Below, in pieces: positions 44,722 to 59,300 of a stretch of 64,000 bases of DNA. The translations under genes were made by a program, and so were the position numbers. Source of the stretch: Ascaris suum. Taxonomy: Eukaryota; Nematoda; Chromadorea; Rhabditida; Ascarididae. Each line of letters starts with the position of its first letter. The first letter of the stretch is position 1. The notes under the pieces were generated by a model, which was given only the letters and a program-made list of their open reading frames with translations, was not told the DNA's origin and did no database searches. The DNA lies in contig CM024172.1 in the NCBI GenBank assembly GCA_013433145.1, forward strand, positions 3,594,501 to 3,658,500, read 5' to 3'.

Positions 44722-47700
44722 AGTTACGATTTTATGCATATCTGAAATCGTCAGCAAGGCAGTCAACTAATTAAACTAATGTTTACTATTGGAAAGCAGA
44801 ATCAGTTCTTACGCCTTGTTAGTCACATTGAATGCCGAAGGGCATGCCGCACTTACGAGGCAGTAGAACTGGAAATGCTGAAGCACCGAAGCTGCATAGT
44901 CTTGCAATATTCCTTCTAAAAAACATGCGCTTGGTTCATAAGCAATAAAAACCTTCCTCTTCACCTTCCCCTCACCTCATCTTCACAATAGAAAAGGCTT
45001 CCCAGAGGGGGAAACGTATCAAAGTATTTGATGCAATATGCGGTGTTGTATTGCTCTCTTTTGGCCAACCAGTCTCATACTGAAAAGACAAATATCCGAA
45101 AGAACACCATGATATTTGATTTGCTGGTTCACTGGCATCAATCTTCTACAACAGATTCGTTTTTCTTATCCACATTGGTGTGAAAAAAAACTTCAAAGAG
45201 GCTAAATGCGTGCCAAATTTCTAGCACCTTTAAATGCCCGTAACTCCCTCCGAAGCTGGCAGATCAATCACGAAAAACGGGAAAGAAAGGATGGCGTCGC
45301 AGCGCATAATTCTCACTCATTGTGAGGTTGGGGCTGCCAGACGGACACAGACAAACATTCATACACGGCTTTCGCTCACGATGCGATCGTAATCCAACCT
45401 TTCATGTAGTCATTATTAATGACAACTCTGCTATCGTTTCGACTTGTTTATTGCTCTATCAAAATGTGTTCAAAATATAATCATCTTCGCAGAATAAAAC
45501 TTCGGTGCAAACAACGGTCTTGTTTCGGAAATTTAGACAAAAATCGCGAATTCTATCAGCAAAAATTAAATAAGGATTAATAATAAAATAAGAAGTCATT
45601 TAAATTTAGATGTTAATCGGAAAAATTTTATAAGCGCATGATCTCAGGCAAAAATCGCTTATTAGTTTCATCACTTTCATTGTCTGCCATCATATCGAGC
45701 CAAATGGCAAATGCCGATGGCATCTAAGAAGAAGCAGATTTTCCCGATATATTTCCATGCAATTTAACAAGCAACAGATTACGGTCATCACAGACTGAAT
45801 GAATCTTAACCGGCAAAGTGGGATATGTGCTATGGTTCTTTATATCGACTCAGTATTGTGAGAGTGAACATAAAATGAAATGAACAAAGAGCTCAGCACG
45901 AAGTTTGTTATTAGTGATATCGTTCTGCATAATGCCGCCGAAACACAATAAACGCAAGTGGGAAATGAATGAAGTTTACGGAAATAAATTCATATCGCCA
46001 AAATTTGCCACAATTAATGTTAGATTTGTTTCATATTTATTAACGATAGCGTTATTTTGCTCACCTTTCTCCTGAAAAAGGTCGGCAATATTTTTTACGA
46101 CATTTAATGGATTTGCTTGTGCACACGATAAATATCAGTCGGATGGAAACAATTGCTCTCAGCGCTACGCAACGTCCTCACGTGATTCATTGAATAAAAC
46201 TGCAAAAGAAGATCAATGGAACATTTGATGGTAGGGTTCGGTAATATTTTAAGCATTTGAAATATTGTTTCCATTAAGTGACGATGGTTTTGTAGACGAT
46301 ATTGAAGAATTTTGTGTTTTTTGTTTCAGAAAGCTAAATGGTTTTTTGCTTCATTTGAATAATTTTGATCACCTTCATTTGAATAATTAGCGGAAAGTCA
46401 GTGATGTAATAGATGTTATGAATTCAGCCTTTCAAGCAAACGAAAAGATGCTCGAATAAAGCTTTTTCATGGAATTTTGAATATCCAGAAGCAATTTTAA
46501 AGTGACTGGTTCGTTGGGGAGTTTTCTGCAAAAGTTCGCATTCCAGCCCCCGTTCCCCCTTCTCCACTACCACTTGGACGTCCCACCTCACCTGCATCCC
46601 AGAAAGAAAAAAAGAAGTTGCAGACTGTTTTTGTTGCAGTATAAGCTGCTGAAGTGAACGCTTTTTCCAATTCGCTTCTCAAAGAAAAAAAAATGATTGA
46701 CTTTTGGCAGTCTAGCACCATCTAGCGCAGTGATTGATGTCCTTTATGCGCCTTTACTGATTGCATATCCAATACGTTATGTCTATATGTGCTGATCTGT
46801 CTATCATGTAGGATCTGCCTATTAGGGAACAACTGAACATGGTCATAAAATTTGTTGGAGGCACTACAGGATGATCCTTCGGATCACTCCCTCAATTACA
46901 AAGGGTTATGAATGACGAAAAGCTTCGGTGCCTCGCATACAGGCTGGTTTTTCACTTCATACCGAGCGGATCATAAAAGACAGGTGAGAATACTTTCGCA
47001 AGCAGTGGGAGCAGTGAAAGGTATTTTACGTGTTATAGTTCGCTGGCAATATATGAAACTAGTTCATCAATCAAGCAAAACGCAAAAGTGTATATCAAAT
47101 GGCACTTCGGACACTCTTTGCAAAATCTTTGAATTCATGCCCTTTTGCTGAGCAAAATAAACAATAGTTACTGCGATTGCTTGGTACTGCTCGCTTGTTT
47201 GCGAGAATTCCAAAGCAAAATCTTCACAGAGAAATGATTGCGGATTAGTTGGATTACCTTGGACTATTCAGAGAACTGCGTGATGATGGTATGCTAGTCG
47301 CTTTTATGACCGCATGTCATCTACTTCTCAGCACCGAAGACGGCCTCCCCTTTCTCTATATCACTCCCACATCTGGATAACTGTTGGCCAAAAAGTTATC
47401 TCTTGACTCATTGCAAAATTACTGGAACATTCCCTGAGCCATTCCCTGAGGCAACGTGGCACGTCAAATGGTTTCATTGCCACCAATGAGTGTTTTGTGC
47501 TATTTAGCTACTCAACGAATTATTGTCGTTTGTTGATTCTAAAAAATGGTGGTATACTTTCATAGTATCGGAGTCCTTCCTACCATTCTATATATCTTCC
47601 GGTTTCACCAGCTGTGACATACGCAAAATTAAGGCGATGCAATGAAAAATCGCTTTTGGATGATTTTTTATTCACTTGTTGCAACAAATATTTGTGCTTT

Positions 47701-50125
47701 GGTAAAAGGCATTTTCTTGCAATAACATTTGATCAGCGAAAAAATTCATTACCTAACACTGCCGAACTTCCAGGAAGGAAACCTCTGGCAGTTTCACATT
47801 TGCAACTGTGATAAAGAGCTGTCTAGAGCGAAAATATCCTTTTAACATACGGCATCTGCTTTTGAAATACGGGTTAAAAGTTTTTTTAAACGAAGGCTGA
47901 AGATATGGCACGAATCAAACCGTTCAAAAGCCTCTAAGTTGAAGGCAAAGGATTTTATTTCGCTTAAGAAGGCGAAAGATTACGTAGACGTTTTAAAAAT
48001 TGCCCTTCCAGGAAGGCTTTTACCACAAGGCTTGTTTATGCTAGGGACCTGGAACGATGACCTATGGCAGCGATATGACTGATTGCTAAGGAATGAGAGA
48101 ATTTCAAGGAAAACGAGGCCGAATTTAAGCATCACCGGAGGAGTCAGAGAAGCAAATCAATATGTGCACTATCACTCGACAAACACTCGATTAATTATTT
48201 TCCTTATTTGAAGTATCCGTGAAGTGCGCACTTGAAGAGTACCGACTCGCCTATGTCAAGCTAAAGTTTTAACTAACTCGATAAAAAGTAACAAAACACA
48301 ATGTGAATATTCACTGGGAAAGGAGTACCACCCATAATGTGTCAGAAATAAGTCGTCGATCCATGGAGAAGGCAAGTGATTTATTAAGGAACTCTCAATT
48401 TTCATCTCGGTCCTATCCATCTATCTTTCCTTTAACACGCTGCCGCAGTTTGACAGTGATTAATAAAAATTTTCCTGAATAAGCACAAATCACTGCCCAT
48501 TAGCCGACTAGCAAGAAAGTACCAGTGGCTGTGCAGGAAGGTGGGGAATTATGAAGGAAGCTCCGACCAATACCACCGATATTTAAAAGCGTCACTTTCG
48601 AGTTCTCCACGTCGCGAGCTCTATGGCACGGTGTTTCGACGATCTGCACACTTCTAAAAGGTGGGGATTCACTAGTGAACGATAACCTCAAGCATTTATT
48701 ATTATTTTTTGCAACGCGTTTTGCACTCATTTCTGCTGTTATCCTCGTTCATCCTTAATGGTTTTGCAGACGCGCTAGAATTAAGGAAATTCTAAAAACA
48801 AACAATTTAAGAAACATTATCTTCAAAGAGCAAATGCCTTACTCCATGAAGCTAATTTTCGTGGAGGCAATGGTGAAGAATTGCTCTCAACTGAAGACTA
48901 TATTCTTCCACAGTGAAATTGAAGATTTATTTCAAACAACTAGAAACCTTATTCAGTTACTCTTTGAAAATTGATAGTAGAGATCAAATATTTCTGGCAC
49001 ATTTCTGTGGAAATTTAAGGTTCATTGCAAACGTTTCATTCGAATATGATTAAATAAACGTAAAATATTTCTTTTTCATACGCATTGAAGGAAAAGAAAC
49101 ACCCCACATATATTTGACGTATATAGCAAAAGCCATAATTTTGCCCAAACTTTTCCATAATTGCACTGCCTCCATTAAAGTTATCCGTGAAGGCAAAAAG
49201 GTAATTATTGCTCAAAGCAATCAAAAATCTTTTGAATGCGAAAGGCTACTTCCAAGTGGCCTCATTTTGAAATTTTTATGAAGGGTCAGTGACGAAAATA
49301 AGCCTCGCCATCGATAAAGCTGAAAATGTCGTTGATTTCTGCTTTAATATATTTATGCAACACCACCACGCCTGAATGAAGCGGCTATTTATTCACACTC
49401 ATCGTAAACAATCCAGAGTGCACTTCAGGTAGCAGAACTATGGTTGCACATATATGTTTAGTAATGCACATAAAGTTCTCGAAGAGAATGTAGGTGGGGA
49501 GAGAAGCTGTGGGAAGATTGGGGGTGTTTCACACAGTTCGCAACCTGCGCTTATCGCCCTCCCATCGGCAATGTTGGAACAACACTGTCCCAATTATCAA
49601 CCTTCAGTATATATTGTGCTTCTCTATAACATTTGTGGTGTGACATAACAGCCATATGCGAAGTTTATTTGAGGTGAAAATTAGACGCTGAAAATGTTTT
49701 TAAAGACTTGTAGAGGTTTAGGGCGGAATACTTTCCCGAAATATACCGATAAAATTATGACTTACATTGAAATTTCAAACGTTTCAACAAATAGGAAACA
49801 ACGCAGTTTCTGCATTCATAATCGATGAAAATCAACAAAATTATTTCCGATTCTTCAATTCACATCATCGACTATTAAGCGAATTACAGATATTATCGTT
49901 CTAATCGTATGGAAAGAGCTCACACGGCGATGTATATTTTCTTTCCAACCGTTACTGCTTCCTAAGGTTGAGTAGCACATCCGCCTCTCAATACTATCGC
50001 ATCTAGAACAGCAGTTAATCATTCGGCTACCTTTTGGGAAAACTTCACCTGTGATAGCAGAACGCGATAAAAGTGCACTGCATGGCCACTACTAACTAAA
50101 CAATCAGTGATACCTACAGACTCAT

Positions 50126-50131
50126 TTTATT
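50126..50131 (-). terminator. faah: faah polyadenylation signal AATAAA (- strand)
   Basis: AATAAA read on the - strand about 260 bases beyond the TAG stop (50391-50393). It is the nearest canonical hexamer seen downstream. Confidence 0.5.
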
Positions 50132-50390
50132 ATCTAACTCTGGCACCGAGCGACATTTCCGTATACTGTTGAAGGCAGATACAAACTACTTATATTGCAG
50201 TATTTCTTATCACCTGCAACACTTTCAAATTACAAATGTGTTGTATCGCTCACAGTGCTTCTTCACAGTTGCAATCTATCACAGAACAGAAGCTGTCTTC
50301 TGTTGTATTGCCAAGATGATGACGGGCAAGTGCATAAAGATTCTTTAGTTCCCATATGTTCATCAGTACGAACAATGCCTCATCCTGGAC

Positions 50391-53300
50391 CTACTCTTTA
50401 TTAACAAGAGTTTTTTCACGTTCAATAGACTTTTCAATGTCCTGAAGGATCCGTAAGACCGTTTCTTCATGATAGGGTGGCGCGGCAACCTGAATACCGA
50501 CAGGCAAACCAACGGAACCCTGCAAAATTCATCATACGCATCTTTCATAGCCTACAATCACTGAAGACATACAAAATAAATTATATGAACAAAAGCAAAT
50601 GCTTAGATCGTATGCATTTGGTAAGTTCAGGCATCAATGATTCAGCTGATACTGCCAATCAACTGCTCAAAGGGGGACCTAAAATATAATGTGAATAGAT
50701 TTGGGCAATATCAGGATGTCCCTTATTACGCCATACAAAGCGACGTGTGGAAATAACTTGGGCCGACCTGAAACACTCCTAATGACGATGCTAATCGTGC
50801 AAAAATGGAATACAGTCATAACACTGTTAAAACAGTTATCCAAATGAACCTATTAGCTGACACCACTGTACGTAAAAAAGCATCCGGTTGCCATGCACAC
50901 CTTAGTTGCTTCTTTTGCCATTTTATACCACAGGTCATCCTCGGGGTAGTCCGCCAACATTCGTTCATCCTCTTCGGTTACTTTCGAGACACAAACAGTT
51001 CCGGCAGCAAAGTCGAGTAAGTTGAAAATTCCACAGTAGGAAGTAGTCGCGAAAAGATGCATGGGGTAAACATGTCCGACTGCAGGCACCACCTGTAAAC
51101 AATGGAAAAGCTTGCAAAACGTTCGACGTACTGTACAGTAATTAAATGCAAAATACGATGTACCGAAAATTCTGGAAACTAGCAAAAGATATGCATGACA
51201 AACAACTAGACTAGGCGCAATTAGCGCCGAAAAAACTCGCGCAAAATGTGCTTTTCCATTTTCCTCCTTCACATTATGAAGTTGCATGGATGGCTAACAA
51301 ATAACAAAATATGTAGTGGAATGCGCCCAAATTTTAACTAACTAAACCCTTTGTACGGAAACCTTGCAGAAGTTAGTTCTTTTGCTGTCCAACTGTCGCG
51401 AAATGAAAATTCAGCAGTTACAAATGCACTCAAATTTTCTCGCACATTTAAGCGCTTATAATTTTTTCGAAACAGATCGTTCAGTGCAAAAGAGCGCATA
51501 ACAAACCATCTTATCGGAGCATAGAATATGCTTCTATGTCCAGTGGAGCATAATCCATCAAGGTGCGAGGTTCTCAGACGGATAGATTTATGTGCATATG
51601 CACAGAAAGGATTTTGCAATGATGCGCTTTGCTAAGCGAAACTTGCAAAAGTGCATAGCAACTCCATTACAGAAGCATTGAAAGCCATGATGGAAAGCTA
51701 GCTGCTATGCTTATTAGTCAGTGAACAGCAATTCTCTGAATAAATGAGCTAGGAATATCGTTCCAATAGACTTCTGCATCACGACCAGACTCATCATCGC
51801 TGCACGAATTACGATTTCAGAAGTACAGAAGTGGTACTGGTGAGTATAGAATGCTATACTAACCTGTACTGGGCAAAGAAGGGCATCAATATTGGAGGAA
51901 ACCATTGCTCGAACGAATTTGTGCCGGTAGATTTCGATACGTTCGTAAATGCATCTTAACTCCGACGTATCACGAGGCATTGCGCGGATAACATGCGCAA
52001 TACGCGGGTAAAATGGAGCAGTCAGGAATGCAATGATACGTCGCAGAATAAAAGGTACACGATTCATATTCATGATACTGGCGTAACCATCGCATTCAAG
52101 ATCCTAGAAAAAACCGCAATAAATTGTAAAATGAGCTCGATGAACAACAAATATTAAGAATGGTGAGTAGATGCAAAGGAAATAAGCGTATACGGGCATC
52201 AGAAAGTAGCAAAAAAAGTTGAAAGAGAATCAGAAGTATAACTGAGGTGAAAAATGTTTATATGTTATATATGAATATTAACGAGGCTTTCGTAAGGCGG
52301 ATATACATTGAAAATTTATTATACACCTATAAATGCTTTTTGCGCTGTTTTAAATTTGCCTTGCAAAAACAAAGTATGGCATTGCCAGCGCTTATGCGTG
52401 CGTGTGCACCGGTCCGTTGGATTGTTTCACTTTGGAAGACACTGAAGCGAAAATTACAAAAATTCCTTCTCATACCGTAAACTACACGCTGTGATCTACC
52501 ACACTATATTTCGCGTCGACTCATCAAATTCGAAAAGAAATCTGCACACGTTTTTAGCAATTTATATGCGTTTCGAGGTGCCAGAATCCGCCTATACATC
52601 ACACCTGTCGAAGCACAGAAAAATATTTCATGAAAGATTTGAGGGAGCGGTTGGATTAGTTTATGCAAAAATGTGAAGGCTTTTACACTGGGTAGGCTAT
52701 TTTTGTCGGTAATTTACGGAGGTGATTGATTGAGTACGAGAGATACGAAAGCGCACATTGTGGCAATTCCTATATTACGCTTCTCCAATCGCTCACCTGC
52801 ATCGCTCTCAAAAATTCGCACCTTCTATCATTTCCGATTGAATGTGGTCGATGAATTTTCATTCTCAAGTGTATACTTTTAAATGAAAGTTCTCTTGCAC
52901 TGAAACAACTTGCCATGTTAGGAAAAGCGCTTACCGCGTCAAACTTATTAAGCAGATATCGACATCCATCAACGGTAACTGCTCCTATAAACAAACTGAA
53001 AGCTTCAGCTACTTGAAGAGGATTGAATGGAATTAAAGTGTGTCCCAAACATTCCAATCTTGATCTTGTTTCTGCCACTGCTCGTTGCATAGATGGCGTC
53101 GGTTTGAACCAACCATCGTCCTCATAATAGCCTCAAATTGAACAAAATACCTCCAAGAGGTGTCAACGCTAGTAAAATGGACACATTATTGAAGCGACGC
53201 TCCTTGGGATTTACCTGTTGCGCATCATGGGCTGGTAGCAGGCACTGTCTTGAGCTGAAATATTCAGCAGAACGATCACCTAGTTCATTTCAGGAAAATA

Positions 53301-56300
53301 AAAATAAAGAAAAATGTTAGAGAAGCTAGAACGAAATGTATTTTTGCACTCGCCTTTCTGACCGATCCAGCTTCTTAAATTACAAAGGGGCCCATCGCTC
53401 ACATAGATCTTCTATAAAAGATACACTCTTCAGCAACTCAAATAGTGTGTCAATGAAAAACCGGTCGGCAAAATTTTCAGTCTTTGGATATCTATACATT
53501 GTGGTTAGCGGCTCAACGTAAAATATGGTATGCAAGTCGCCTGAGGTTTACATTATACCCATCGAATTTCATAACTCTATCTTAAGCAGTTTCCAAGTCC
53601 GCGGATCGAAAGATTGTACGTAAAACGGCTCTTGCAAAGCAAATTCAGATGTGCGTAAGAAGTGATCTAAGTGAATCTGAAAAGATCGTTATTGATTCTA
53701 CGAATTGGGGGCATTCAAGATAGCGGGGAGTTTTGAGCAGCTCAGAAAGGCTACCAGGGTTTCGAAGCACACTGGACGGTGAAGCTATCTTTGTGATCGT
53801 GATATGAATTGATAACTTTATGATCGTCAAAAAGAGTGACTGCTAACTATCAAAGCACCAAACTGTCTCATTCAGAGGAAAATGTTAAGCCACTAGTGAA
53901 ACATACGATTCATTAATATGACCTATCAAGATCATCCATCCAGTTTCAGCGAGATCCGAGCATCATACCCAGTTTTGCCGAAAAAAAACATTGTTGAAGA
54001 TGGTACCAATTCGAAGAGGTCGTCGGGTGTCGAATTCTTTTTGGTTCCATTTAACTGATGGCACATATGGATCTCTGCTTGAAATCCAATCATCAGACCA
54101 AATAATGCTGAGGAATTTGACGGTTTCTGAGATTTTCCGTGTCATTGGTCCACAAGAGGCATTTATGAGCGGTCTTCCGGGCACTGAACCTCGTACTCCT
54201 TGTTGAGAGAGTCGATGATGTGATGGCTGAATTCAAATGCCGTGTAAGAAATTCGCAATATCTACACTAGCTGAGCTCAACTGAGGTAAACAGCGCGATA
54301 GGATGAAAAAATTCTTTGACGACACGCCTGTGTAATACAAAGAAATGAGAGCAGGGTGGCTGTTATTTGAATAGTTGGCGACAACCGCTTCTAAAAGTGT
54401 CATCAGCAACGATTTCCAAGTAATACCAAACAGGACCTACTAAAAGCTTGTGCAAAAGTTTTGCTGAAGTAATGTGACGAAGAAAAAAGTTGTGTTTAAT
54501 TCAGTACTGTTATCATTTAAGTTTACCTCGCGATTCAATCTTACTCAACGGACGAATTCTGCTGTAGAACTACGCGCGATCGTTGCGCGGCTGGCTGCAA
54601 GAGTTGCAGCAAAGAACCATCTAACTGATCGGCTCTCTATAAAAGCAAGGGGGCGAATTCAACTATCCAGCCCGACCGAACACTTCTCGAAGAAGCTGCG
54701 CATGACGCAATCAATGATGTTTTCTTATCAGGGCCTCACCATCGCTATGGAGAGACATTAAATAGAAGAGGCTGAGAAGCATAATACTGACCTGCTGATA
54801 TCTCTTCATATTGAAAAAGACTCCAATAATTACGCGAACAAAATGTTATCCGTGCGACACGCACTTCGTCACGGCTTCAGAAGACTGGTCACTCACGTTT
54901 CAAATGAAAGTCCACTCAATTGAAAATGCTAATTACCCTTGACAGGGAGTCGCTTTGACGCAATCGGTCCCATGACCCATTCATCGCAAAGTGACTCTTC
55001 AGAAACACGAAACTGAATAACTGCGCTAAAGAAGTCTCTCGAACGGAAAAAGACAGGTGAACTGAATGCCTATGACGTCGACAACCATACAAAAGTACTC
55101 AAAGAGATGAATTCAACTGCACGATGCAGTCAAAAGACACGCGAGCACAGGAACAACAAGCGATTACCCAATCTAAATCAGCTTTTTATGTCTCAATGAG
55201 AAGACACTCACAATTTTGGGAGAGTGACGAGTGAGGATGTTACCACAGATATTTTATGACGTGCGATCTCTAAACTTAGGTAATTTGATTCATCTCAACG
55301 ACTCTACAGCAAGCATAAGCATATTCTTTCTGGCTTATATGAAATGAGGCTTCATATGAACAGTTTTTGTGTCCATCTGAGGCTCAACTCTGTGAAGTTT
55401 CTCATCTCTCGAAAATTCAAAAACAACCAGACAAAACACAGAACTCGATATCCTATGCGCATATTAGATGTCTGTGACTATTTCGACAGGTACAGAATCT
55501 TGAATGACGCATTATAGCGTATGCTTCAGTGATAAAATACGAATACGAAACACTCGTTTTTTCTCAGGATCAGGACTTATTGAATGCGGAGAATAGTGTA
55601 CCAAAAATACGCAACAAATAAAGCCATGCAAAGGGAACTGTTGCAAGCATATGAATGCTTTCATGCCAGAAAACTGTGGCTGTTTTTTCGTCGCTTACCG
55701 TATTCCAAATAAAATAGAAGCACTGCACTGAAGACTTAAGTTAAGGTCACTGAATTGCGACCATGTGTATAAAAGATTATTATATCTTAGCTGGAACGCT
55801 GTATCCTGCATCGATCATATCATCATTGACACCTAAAATTCGAGAAACTCCATCTCATTCTTCAGCCGTCCTTTTTCTGGGATTACCGTTACAGGGACCA
55901 CTGCAAACAGCTAAAAATGGGCAAAGTTATAAATATCAATTTTATCTTGTTCGTCGAAGTTTTCCGAGTAATGTACTCACAATCGATTATACTGGTCAGT
56001 GACAGTAAATTACTGGACTTTCAATACGGTTTTCTTCGGAGTCATTCGAGATTAGCGATCGAGGATCGTGATACGGTTCCAACTAGAACTCAGCAGTCGA
56101 CTCGTTGAAAAATTCAACTCCGATGCAGCAAAGAGTGTCTGCTTAAAAGCTTCCTGCTTGAACGCTGCACAATTGCATTTGCAAATAGTCTTCTGTTCAA
56201 TTCTCGTAGAGTAGAAATAGGATCCACAAAGTTGGTGCTTCTGTCAGTGCTTTTTCCATTGCTCTTATTCGACTGAAGGCAGTGAACATAATGGAGAAAT

Positions 56301-59300
56301 AAAGGCCGATGATGTGTAGCTCCTATGCTTTTGTCAGCGTAACCAATTCGATGGAATGGAAGAAATAATTAACAGCGACCACAGCGAGCCAACGATTTTC
56401 TAATCGGCCTTCAAATGAATGAAACAAAATTACAGCTATAAAATTCGGCACTAAGTGGCAGTTAGGTGGTTCCGTTGAGAAAAAATTGCAGTCAGCGATA
56501 CATCGAAAGCAAGGTTACAGACCAGCGCTGTTTACTACGAAAATACAACTGCTCATAGAAACTCTGGAAACGTCTTGAAGTACAGATCCGCAATGCACTA
56601 CAGTCTTCGGACATCACATTCATACCTGCAATCTTACGTAGCTCCATTTGGTCCAGGATCAGAATTCCCGCTGGATTAACTAGCGGTGGGGCTAAAAAAA
56701 CTGGAACTTATGCGATTTGCTCTCTCATAAACCTAATTTGCGCGAGGCTCACAAAAGACACTTGTGTTCTTATAGTGACAGCGAAATAATCAATCCCAAT
56801 TCAGTTCAAATCAGTATTCATATCAGTTCATACTTTCACTCAGTTGTTTGATGAACCGAAAGCTTAATGTATATGGTGCAAAAAAGGAGAATACACGTAA
56901 GATGCAGTTACATGTACAATGAGCCTAAAAGAGGTGCGATAAAACAGCTAAGTCTCATGTTCTTCCTCTATATTCTGTCTGATGCAAAAACTACAGCTCG
57001 CCTGTAGACATTTTCCTTGCACCATTCTCCTTCCCTTGCCTCCATGAAAATAGACAATAAACTGGAAGAACGGAAAACTCATCCAGCTTGAATCATTTTA
57101 TACTTACTAGTTGGTGAGTACCTCATCCGACTTCGCACTTTATGGCGTTTGAACCGAGGCAGCTAGCTAACTGTCGAATGCCATTCTCACAAGAATACCT
57201 TAATGCCTGCGATCCCGTTGAAGTGGCATGGATAACGGATAGATCCTCCAACGTCAGCACCGATGCCAATTATTGAACCCCCAGTGCCAATGAGTGCACC
57301 CTCACCGCCACTGGATCCACCGCTTGTGCGATCGGGCGTGAAAGCATTTGAAGTTATGCCATAGATCGGATTCATGCATGAAAACGTCAGTAGGCTCTGC
57401 GGCACATTCGTTAGTACAAACGGCACTCCACCTGCAGAATACTCGCTCTGACTGGGAACGAATGACAGCTGTATTGGCAGTGACAAGCGAATTTGATGTA
57501 AATAATGACTAAATGCAAAAAAACATACGAACTTATCATAGTGGGACTGCAAGATGCGTGGCGATAGCTAACGATCTAAGTGCATATTGCTCCTATGCCG
57601 CATTCGATGATGGCGTTTAAACGCTAGAACTGAATCATCAAAGTTTTTTTTTTTTTTGAAAGATATCACAGCTTCGTTTCAATCAGGGGCATAATCTTCA
57701 TTAGCTAGATAATAATATTTCTACGTATTGCATGTGAAAATCTTAAACACCGACTATTTGGCCAACAGTACACATGCTGAGAGATCTTTCTTCCTAAGAG
57801 CATCTATGGACAGATCCTTTATGGGGTTTTAAAAATTTGCTTTGATATGGTGCCTTATAGAGCGGCGCCCTGCTCGTATATGCGTTATACGTGTTCATTT
57901 GTCTATACGGCAGCTCCAAACCGACTGTTGAAACAATATCGCGAAATTACAACAAAGCATAATTTCCTAAACCATATTTCATGTTGACTCAACAATTTCG
58001 ACATTTCATGTCGGTCGTGGTTTCATTTTGCATCAAATGGGTTGCAAAAAAAACCAGTTTTTGCGGAATGCCGAATCAGCAAAAACATGGCGGTACCGCT
58101 CTAGAACTGGCTAGACGAGTCGAATGCAGCAGCGCGACTAAGATCAGCTGTTCTGACATGCTCACTCACATATGTCTCGCTTATAAGACAAGGATCAACC
58201 TCCTATGATGCTATACCATGTTGGCATACTTGAATTCAACAGTCCAAAGGTATGGTCCAAACCAAACAAATTTATTTGAATCCTGATCGAATATTAGCAC
58301 TTACCAAGCCGTTTTATTTGCTGAACGATAACTGCATCCTCTGTAGCGATTTTGCCGAGTTCCTGAGCATAACCTTTCGTCTGATCGTAGCCGACCACCT
58401 TAATATTAACTGTTCAAGCAAATAAATCAAGGGAATCATCCTTCCGGTGGAAACCATCTATATGTGATGAGAAAATAGCTTTTAGCGCTAAATAATATAA
58501 CATATATAAGCTTCTAAATAATAATAATAGATAAAAGTAATAAGATCAAATAGAGCTACGAATCGCAGAGGAAACTTACGCATATGCACTCCTTTATACT
58601 AAAAGGTATCCCAAATAATGGCGGTCGTTGATAGTTGCTATCCGCTGCAAGTGCATCCAATTCTTTCGCCCATTTCTCTGCTTCCTATAAATGCCACTAT
58701 GCCTTAACAATTAGTATTCAAAATATCCGACCATTAAACTTCACTAAATTTGGCAGTGTTTTATTTTGAATAATGAACTGTGGAAGTATATTTTCCATAA
58801 GTGCAGCTTGGCATAGAGCTTTACGAACTTCACTAACGATTTCTTCAAAAGCGATAGCGTGCTAAAGCGATTAATAATCATCGCATTATGAAGCAACGGT
58901 TTCGTTTAATGCATAACAGCCTTGTAAATCAAACATCAGATTAGCAAAGAAACCACACATGCTTCTGGGACATGACGAGATTCTTACTCTCGTTTCCTTC
59001 TGTATGTGAGGTTGTTACCTACATCTTCGAGTATTTCGATATGCTGCTTTCACATTATTCTTCGCTTTCAAAAGCGTGAGTTTTACAGGAGCAAAGTTTG
59101 GAGTTTATAACCGTGGAATTTGCGGGATACTTTCTGAGGAAGCTAGGCCTCAACCTATCGAGACAGTAATAGCAATCATTAGGATTATGAGAGAGCAAAG
59201 CAACAAAAACTTTTACCTGAATGAACTGAGTGATGCAATTGGTCTTCCTATGTGATTCGATTGCTTTCCACTGATACGTCCGAAGGACTTGCAGTGCTGT

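Larger units (their letters stand above)
39361..50125. other. Gene-poor stretch; may hide 5' exons of the channel gene
   Basis: About 11 kb of AT-rich DNA between the last channel exon found and the 3' end of faah. The channel needs at least one upstream exon ending in phase 1, but none is convincing; a candidate near 39530-39600 (- strand) has the right phase but no start codon. The 60-codon - strand frame at 40111-40293 resembles nothing known. A 31-bp tandem duplication lies at 44670-44721. Confidence 0.5.

Noticed and set aside
54474..54761. A 95-codon + strand frame inside faah intron 6
   Set aside because: No recognisable motif, splice context or partner exon; it is within the expected length of chance frames.
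56580..56700. A possible faah exon (tttttttag acceptor, frame with PPLVNPAGIL and NVMSEDCSAL)
   Set aside because: It cannot be joined in phase, and the missing FAAH segment is fully supplied by 54007-54226, which continues GIAGIK with PSHHRLSQQG. The block lies inside intron 6.
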